Shown: positions 54,296 through 64,000 of the stretch, piece by piece
Numbering within the stretch: position 1 is the first letter of the stretch
Layout: each line of letters starts with the position of its first letter
NCBI RefSeq assembly: GCF_014229095.1
Contig: NZ_JAARZC010000004.1
Location: 1-64,000, forward strand
Direction: 5' to 3'
Length of the DNA: 64,000 bases
Source: Listeria cossartiae subsp. cayugensis
GTDB lineage: Bacteria; Bacillota; Bacilli; Lactobacillales; Listeriaceae
Made by a program: the position numbers and the translations under genes
Notes under the pieces: generated by a model
The model's database searches: none
Seen by the model: the letters and a program-made list of their open reading frames with translations, nothing else
What the model was told of the DNA's origin: nothing

Positions 54296-55537
54296 ATGGT
54301 CTATTTACAAAAGCAAGATAAGGAAGTTTTTGATGCAATTAAGTTAGAGCTTGGTAGACAACGTGCGAATATCGAATTAATCGCATCTGAGAATTTTGTT
54401 AGTGAGCAAGTAATGGAAGCAATGGGTTCTGTATTAACGAATAAATATGCAGAAGGCTATCCAGGAAAACGTTACTACGGTGGATGTGAATTCGTGGATA
54501 TTGTGGAAGATTTGGCTCGCGACCGTGCGAAAAAATTATTTGGCGCTGAATATGCGAACGTTCAACCTCACTCAGGCGCTCAAGCGAATATGGCAGTCTA
54601 CCATACAGTGCTTGAACCAGGTGACACAGTGCTTGGTATGAACCTTTCACATGGTGGTCATTTAACACATGGTAGCCCAGTTAATTTCAGTGGCGTTTTA
54701 TACAATTTTGTTGAATACGGCGTGCGCGAAGATACAAAAGAAATTGATTATGATATCGTCCGTGAAGCTGCTTTAAAACATAAACCAAAAATGATCGTAG
54801 CAGGCGCAAGTGCTTACCCGCGTAAAATCGATTTTGCTAAATTCCGTGAAATTGCTGATGAAGTTGGCGCGTACTTAATGGTTGATATGGCGCATATCGC
54901 TGGTCTTGTTGCTGCTGGTTTACATCAAAATCCAGTTCCTTATGCTGATTTTACAACGACAACTACACATAAAACCCTTCGTGGACCTCGTGGCGGAATG
55001 ATTTTAGCTAAAGCAGAATGGGAACAAAAATTGAATAAATCAATTTTCCCAGGAATCCAAGGTGGCCCGTTAATGCACGTTATCGCAGCGAAAGCAGTGG
55101 CTTTTGGCGAAGCTTTACAACCAGAATTCAAGACGTACTGTGAACAAATTATTCGCAACTCTAAAAAATTAGCAGAAACACTTCAAGCAAATGATGTTGC
55201 TGTTTTAACAGGTGGCTCGGATAATCATTTACTATTAATTGATTTAAAACCACTTGGCTTAACAGGGAAGGCTGCTGAAAAAGTATTAGATGAAGTTGGT
55301 ATTACCGTGAACAAAAATACCATCCCATTTGAAACAGAAAGCCCATTTGTAACAAGTGGTATCCGTGTAGGTGTTGCTGCAGTGACAACTCGTGGATTCG
55401 ATGAAGTTGCGATTGAAAAAGTTGGTGTACTCATTTCAGAAGTGCTGCATAACTTAGAAAATGAAGAAGTTTTAGCAGATGTTAAAGCACGTGTTGCAAC
55501 TTTAACAAATGAATATCCGCTTTATCCAAGTTTATAA
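54296..55537 (+). CDS. glyA: Serine hydroxymethyltransferase
   Basis: A 413-residue PLP enzyme that interconverts serine and glycine with tetrahydrofolate, a main source of one-carbon units. The PLP Lys is in [15 protein letters not shown]. The conserved N-terminal [27 protein letters not shown] and YGGCEFVD segments are intact. Length is normal. The GGATGGGG site precedes ATG 54296. It is a single-gene unit between two terminators; no purine-repressor box was recognised. Confidence 0.96.
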   Translation: MVYLQKQDKEVFDAIKLELGRQRANIELIASENFVSEQVMEAMGSVLTNKYAEGYPGKRYYGGCEFVDIVEDLARDRAKKLFGAEYANVQPHSGAQANMAVYHTVLEPGDTVLGMNLSHGGHLTHGSPVNFSGVLYNFVEYGVREDTKEIDYDIVREAALKHKPKMIVAGASAYPRKIDFAKFREIADEVGAYLMVDMAHIAGLVAAGLHQNPVPYADFTTTTTHKTLRGPRGGMILAKAEWEQKLNKSIFPGIQGGPLMHVIAAKAVAFGEALQPEFKTYCEQIIRNSKKLAETLQANDVAVLTGGSDNHLLLIDLKPLGLTGKAAEKVLDEVGITVNKNTIPFETESPFVTSGIRVGVAAVTTRGFDEVAIEKVGVLISEVLHNLENEEVLADVKARVATLTNEYPLYPSL

Positions 55538-55547
55538 AATAATGATT

Positions 55548-55584
55548 CCGGTTTTTTCTAATATAGAGAAAACCGGTTTTTTTC
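55548..55584 (+). terminator. glyA terminator
   Basis: CCGGTTTT-TCT (55548-55559) pairs with AGA-AAAACCGG (55565-55576), then seven T residues. Confidence 0.9.
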
Positions 55585-55603
55585 ATGTATAGCAAATTAA
55601 TCC

Positions 55604-55631
55604 TTGCACTTGTGTCTTGTTCTGATACAAT
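55604..55631 (+). promoter_or_regulatory. upp promoter
   Basis: TTGCAC (55604-55609), a 16-bp spacer and TACAAT (55626-55631). Confidence 0.65.
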
Positions 55632-55672
55632 AAGAGAAGGAAATTTTCAATATCAAAGGAGCGAACTAATCG

Positions 55673-56302
55673 ATGGCAAATGTACACGTAATTGATCACC
55701 CACTAGTACAACACAAATTAACAATCATTCGAGATAAAAATACGGGAACAAAAGCATTCCGCGAACTTGTAGATGAAGTCGCTACATTAATGGCGTACGA
55801 AATTACACGTGATATGGAACTAGAAGACATCCAAGTAGAAACACCACTACAAACAACAACTGCTAAAACACTTACTGGTAAAAAATTAGGTATTGTACCT
55901 ATTTTAAGAGCTGGCCTAGGTATGCAAGACGGTATTTTAAAACTTATCCCTGCTGCTAAAGTAGGTCACGTAGGTCTATACCGCGACCATGATACACTTG
56001 AACCAGTAGAATATTTTGTAAAACTACCTTCTGACGTGGAAGAACGTCTTTTCATCGTTGTAGATCCAATGCTTGCAACTGGCGGCTCCGCAATTATGGC
56101 TATCGATTGCTTGAAAAAACGCGGTGCTCGCAACATGAAATTCATGTGTCTAGTAGCGGCTCCAGAAGGCGTTAAAGTGCTTCAAGACGCGCATCCAGAC
56201 GTAGAAATCTACGTAGCAGGCTTAGACGAGAAGTTAGACGAAAATGGTTATATCCGTCCAGGCTTAGGAGATGCTGGCGATAGATTATTCGGAACTAAAT
56301 AA
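55673..56302 (+). CDS. upp: Uracil phosphoribosyltransferase
   Basis: A 209-residue enzyme that makes UMP from uracil and PRPP (pyrimidine salvage). The PRPP motif is [15 protein letters not shown] (about 130-144), and the uracil-binding end is [17 protein letters not shown]. The flexible loop PILRAGLGM is present. AAAGGAG precedes ATG 55673. It lies between glyA and mnaA as in Bacillus. Strong codon bias fits a housekeeping enzyme. Confidence 0.96.
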   Translation: MANVHVIDHPLVQHKLTIIRDKNTGTKAFRELVDEVATLMAYEITRDMELEDIQVETPLQTTTAKTLTGKKLGIVPILRAGLGMQDGILKLIPAAKVGHVGLYRDHDTLEPVEYFVKLPSDVEERLFIVVDPMLATGGSAIMAIDCLKKRGARNMKFMCLVAAPEGVKVLQDAHPDVEIYVAGLDEKLDENGYIRPGLGDAGDRLFGTK

Positions 56303-56418
56303 TTAACATTCTCCTCGATTTAGTGAGATAAGGAATTATAAACAGTGCTGCTTCTGGCAAACTGGAAAATTTTTTGTCGAGCTATTTCTGAGGAGTTTTT
56401 TTATAAGGAGGTTCGAAA
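56303..56418 (+). other. upp-mnaA spacer
   Basis: A 116-bp gap. CTCCTC (56311-56316) is complementary to GAGGAG (56390-56395), which is followed by eight T residues. This may be a long weak terminator, but only six or seven base pairs can be seen. Confidence 0.35.
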
Positions 56419-57558
56419 TTGGCTAAAATCAAAGTAATGAGTATCTTTGGGACAAGACCAGAGGCAATAAAAATGGCGCCGCTCGTTTTGGCGTTAGAAA
56501 AAGAATCAGAAACATTTGAATCAACGGTAGTTATTACAGCTCAACACCGCGAAATGTTGGATCAAGTGTTAGAAATTTTTGAGATAAAACCAGATATTGA
56601 TTTAGATATTATGAAAAAAGGCCAAACCTTAGCGGACATAACTTCACGCGTAATGAACGGAATCAATGAAGTTATCGCTGCGGAAAACCCAGACATCGTT
56701 TTAGTGCATGGTGATACAACAACGAGTTTTGCTGCCGGACTTGCGACCTTCTATCAACAAAAAATGCTAGGGCATGTCGAAGCTGGACTTAGAACATGGA
56801 ACAAATACTCGCCGTTCCCAGAAGAAATGAATCGCCAATTAACTGGTGTGATGGCAGACATGCACTTTTCCCCAACGAAACAGGCTAAAGAAAACTTACT
56901 TGCAGAAGGTAAAGATCCAGCTACGATTTTTGTAACTGGTAATACAGCAATCGATGCACTTAAAACAACGGTTCAAAAAGATTATCATCATCCTATTTTG
57001 GAAAATCTTGGCAACAATCGCTTAATATTAATGACCGCCCATCGTCGGGAAAATCTCGGGGAACCGATGCAAGGTATGTTTGAAGCAGTTCGCGAAATCG
57101 TGGAAAGTCGCGAGGACGTGGAACTCGTTTATCCAATGCATTTAAATCCAGCAGTTAGAGAAAAAGCGACGGCCATTTTAGGTGGACACGAACGAATTCA
57201 TTTAATCGAGCCATTAGATGCGATTGATTTTCATAATTTCTTACGGAAAGCTTATCTTGTATTTACAGACTCAGGTGGCGTGCAAGAAGAAGCTCCAGGC
57301 ATGGGTGTGCCAGTCTTAGTTCTGCGCGATACGACCGAGCGCCCAGAAGGAATCGAAGCCGGAACGTTGAAATTAATTGGAACGAATAAAGAAAATCTGA
57401 TCAAAGAAGCATTAGATTTACTTGATAATAAAGAAAATCATGATAAAATGGCGCACGCGGCTAATCCATATGGCGACGGGGATGCAGCTACTCGAATTTT
57501 AGCAGCAATCAAAAGCCAGTTTGATGGAACAGAACGACCAGAAGATTTTATCGTGTAA
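56419..57558 (+). CDS. mnaA: UDP-N-acetylglucosamine 2-epimerase
   Basis: A 379-residue non-hydrolysing epimerase that interconverts UDP-GlcNAc and UDP-ManNAc, the latter needed for the linkage unit of wall teichoic acid. Characteristic segments are SIFGTRPEAIKMAPLV, the HGDTTTSFAA loop, GHVEAGLRT, and SGGVQEEAPGMGVPVLVLRDTTERPEG (uridine and diphosphate binding). The start is TTG 56419, seven bases after AAGGAGG. A terminator lies just after the gene. Its product feeds the same teichoic acid pathway that gtcA decorates. Confidence 0.94.
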   Translation: MAKIKVMSIFGTRPEAIKMAPLVLALEKESETFESTVVITAQHREMLDQVLEIFEIKPDIDLDIMKKGQTLADITSRVMNGINEVIAAENPDIVLVHGDTTTSFAAGLATFYQQKMLGHVEAGLRTWNKYSPFPEEMNRQLTGVMADMHFSPTKQAKENLLAEGKDPATIFVTGNTAIDALKTTVQKDYHHPILENLGNNRLILMTAHRRENLGEPMQGMFEAVREIVESREDVELVYPMHLNPAVREKATAILGGHERIHLIEPLDAIDFHNFLRKAYLVFTDSGGVQEEAPGMGVPVLVLRDTTERPEGIEAGTLKLIGTNKENLIKEALDLLDNKENHDKMAHAANPYGDGDAATRILAAIKSQFDGTERPEDFIV

Positions 57559-57572
57559 AACACAGCGGGAAA

Positions 57573-57600
57573 CTAGGCGTTAAAAGTCTAGTTTTTCTCT
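57573..57600 (+). terminator. mnaA terminator
   Basis: AAACTAG and CTAGTTT form a stem (about 57573-57596) followed by T-rich sequence. Confidence 0.75.
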
Positions 57601-57831
57601 TTATTTGGAATGAAAGCGCCTTATTGTTACAGATATGTTACACGCTCGATTTTCACTAGTTCTTTTATGTTACATGTGATAAGATGGTCAATGTTATTAA
57701 TATAAGAGCCCAAAAAATAGCTTGTTTTTAGCATAGGGATAGAAGACTGCGCTCAGTATTCACTACAATCCCGCCGACGCTAGGTTTGCGTTGACTGAAT
57801 TGGAATTTATACGGGCACTCTATATCAAAAT

Positions 57832-57864
57832 GCAGCTCACGACAAGTGAGTCCGGCTGTTTTTT
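57832..57864 (+). terminator. Terminator-like hairpin in the mnaA-atpI gap
   Basis: CTCAC (57836-57840) pairs with GTGAG (57846-57850), and CAG with CTG around a bulge, then six T residues. It could end a small RNA made from the region upstream. Confidence 0.5.
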
Positions 57865-58184
57865 CCGTTCTTTTTCTTGGGAAAAGAACTTTCGGTCGCG
57901 AAATTTGCGAATAATCGTATCGAATTCTTTTACCAATCATGGTAGAAGTTTTTTTATTTGTACGAAAGGAAGTTATTTTGGCCTTTTTTGTGAAATAGCA
58001 CACGAATGGTCGGCTGGTTTTTCCAATGATTACGGAGGTGTTGGTTGCTGTTAAATGGACAAAAATAATTCTGGCGTGGCAATCTAGGAAACAGAACGAT
58101 TTTGAAATCAAAAAAATCTCAGAAATAATAGGCTATTCTTTTATGGATGGGTCCGATTGTGTTACTATTAGTAGTAGATGTACG

Positions 58185-58233
58185 CACAATTTGTGAAAGT
58201 GTATTGACTTTTCTCTTTTGGCTGTTGTATGCT
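58185..58233 (+). promoter_or_regulatory. atp operon promoter with adjacent palindrome
   Basis: TTGACT (58204-58209), an 18-bp spacer and TATGCT (58228-58233). Just upstream, CACAA-T-TTGTG (58185-58195) is a perfect inverted repeat resembling half-sites of redox regulators such as Rex, though it does not fit the full Rex consensus. Confidence 0.6.
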
Positions 58234-58389
58234 AAGAACTGACACGCTGATAAGGCTTTCATGTGTGTTTGGGATTGGGATGAATTGGGAAAAATGTGCT
58301 TGTTTTCACAAACTGAACTTACTCCCTGAGATTTCAAAATGGTCATCTGGAAAGAAAAATCTTTTGAAAAAGAAAGGATTGCGCCCCGA

Positions 58390-58788
58390 ATGTTAGAATC
58401 GCTAATTGGCATGTATCATCGTCATCAAAAGTATATGGTTCTTTTTATCGCTGTTTGTCTTTGTGGATGGTTTTTAACCCCGTATATACATATTTTCTTG
58501 GGACTTAAGTTGGGTTTAATCGTCGGCTGGTTTAACTACTGGCTATTAATGAGGCGTACACAATCAATGACTAGAGCTTTGGCTGAAAATCGTTCTTTTT
58601 ATGGTATGGGAATGCCATTTAGAATGGGGAGCGTGTTATTTGCTACTATTATAGCGACGCAACTGCCGGAATATTTTCATGTTTATAGCATGGTAATCGG
58701 ACTTGGGCTTGCATATGCAATTATTTTTCTAGATTTTTTTGTGTATTCCATGTACCGCAGAAAAAAGTTTTTAAAAAGAGAGGGGTGA
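58390..58788 (+). CDS. atpI: ATP synthase protein I
   Basis: A 132-residue membrane protein with four helices, AtpI of the F1Fo operon. AtpI helps assemble the c-ring in several bacteria and may aid Mg2+ supply. It is not part of the finished enzyme. The start is ATG 58390, with AAAGGA about 12 bases before. ATG 58339 is in frame but lacks a site. The gene begins the atp operon, with atpB six bases after its stop. Confidence 0.85.
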   Translation: MLESLIGMYHRHQKYMVLFIAVCLCGWFLTPYIHIFLGLKLGLIVGWFNYWLLMRRTQSMTRALAENRSFYGMGMPFRMGSVLFATIIATQLPEYFHVYSMVIGLGLAYAIIFLDFFVYSMYRRKKFLKREG

Positions 58789-58794
58789 ACCTAA

Positions 58795-59511
<717 letters not shown>

Positions 59512-59570
59512 ACTAACTTTCAAATAAGTCATTTATAAAAGTAATAAAAAATAATATTTAGAAAAATTAG

Positions 59571-59801
<231 letters not shown>

Positions 59802-59888
59802 TTTGAAGGAAGTTGAGGAAATCAAACCTCATCTCTTTCGTTTTGAACGAATAATTCAAGCGAATGTATAGAAAGGAGTGAAACTGGC

Positions 59889-60937
<1,049 letters not shown>

Positions 60938-60948
60938 TTTCCGTTTAA

Positions 60949-62478
<1,530 letters not shown>

Positions 62479-62509
62479 TTTAGACTCGGAATAAATTCAA
62501 AGGTGGTGA

Positions 62510-63388
<879 letters not shown>

Positions 63389-63430
63389 AAGTCGGCGTTT
63401 CTTGTAACGTCCCTATAAATGGGAAGGTAA

Positions 63431-64000
<570 letters not shown>

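Larger units (their letters stand above)
57601..58389 (+). other. Long mnaA-atpI intergenic region
   Basis: Nearly 800 bp without a convincing gene. TGTTACA repeats lie at 57625, 57636 and 57668. A structured segment follows (57755-57798: TCAGT with ACTGA around CGACGC with GCGTTG), then a terminator-like hairpin with T residues (57832-57864). The atp promoter is at 58204-58233. Several short frames exist but have no good start and site together. It may encode a small RNA. Confidence 0.55.

Noticed and set aside
58185..58195. A Rex-binding site before the atp promoter
   Set aside because: CACAA-T-TTGTG is a good palindrome, but its half-sites point the wrong way and are too close for the TTGTGA-N6-TCACAA consensus. 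Kept only as an unnamed palindrome.
58041..58200. Short frames after GGAGGTG before atpI
   Set aside because: The binding site is either directly against the TTG start (58041) or too far from ATG 58055, whose frame stops after ten codons. No family is recognisable.

Overview
This is a 64 kb stretch of chromosome from a low-GC Gram-positive bacterium. Gene content and order identify it as Listeria, most likely L. monocytogenes. The supporting genes are fdhA/DUF1641/fdhD, lipL, the GW-module amidase Ami, fbaA, the lafA/lafB glycolipid genes, murZ, rho, gtcA, rpmE2, hom-thrC-thrB, tdk-prfA-prmC, glyA, upp, mnaA and the atp operon. Ami is 770 residues with three pairs of GW modules, the short form I associate from memory with serotype 4b strains. 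The species and lineage are inferences. There is no prophage, insertion sequence or CRISPR array.

Layout. 1-230: two tRNA genes (Asn, cut by the window edge, and Thr), then a possible gene remnant. 0.7-3.3 kb: a TetR regulator and its MFS exporter. 3.3-4.6 kb, minus strand: a SAM-hydrolase-family gene behind a complete T-box leader whose specifier reads as Met. 4.6-8.9 kb: cytosolic formate dehydrogenase with its accessory genes, carrying cre-like and Fur-like sites. 9-12.9 kb: a two-component system followed by an ABC exporter. 13.2-17 kb: two paralogous surface-protein genes with similar promoters and leaders. 17-29 kb: small metabolic and transport units (ABM protein, lipase-like lipoprotein, HAD phosphatase, zinc exporter, oxidoreductases, peptide-binding lipoprotein, LipL, HD hydrolase) and short membrane proteins.

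29.4-44 kb is core metabolism and envelope: argS, rpoE, pyrG (with CTP-sensing leader), ami, a diacylglycerol-kinase-like gene, fbaA, the laf glycolipid operon and murZ. 44-57.6 kb: rho, gtcA (wall teichoic acid decoration), rpmE2, the threonine pathway, tdk, release factor 1 and its methylase, a dense cluster of DnaA boxes, the Sua5 tRNA-modification enzyme, a low-molecular-weight phosphatase, glyA, upp and mnaA. 58.2-64 kb: the ATP synthase operon, cut inside atpD.

Several genes form one functional theme. lafA, lafB and the flippase-like third gene make the lipoteichoic acid anchor. gtcA and mnaA serve wall teichoic acid. murZ starts peptidoglycan synthesis and Ami binds teichoic acids through its GW modules. 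Much of the unexpected signal lies in leaders: the Met T-box on a SAM-degrading family, a G-free C-rich tract ahead of rho, leader terminators ahead of the internalin-like and peptide-binding genes, and an 830-bp structured gap before the atp genes.
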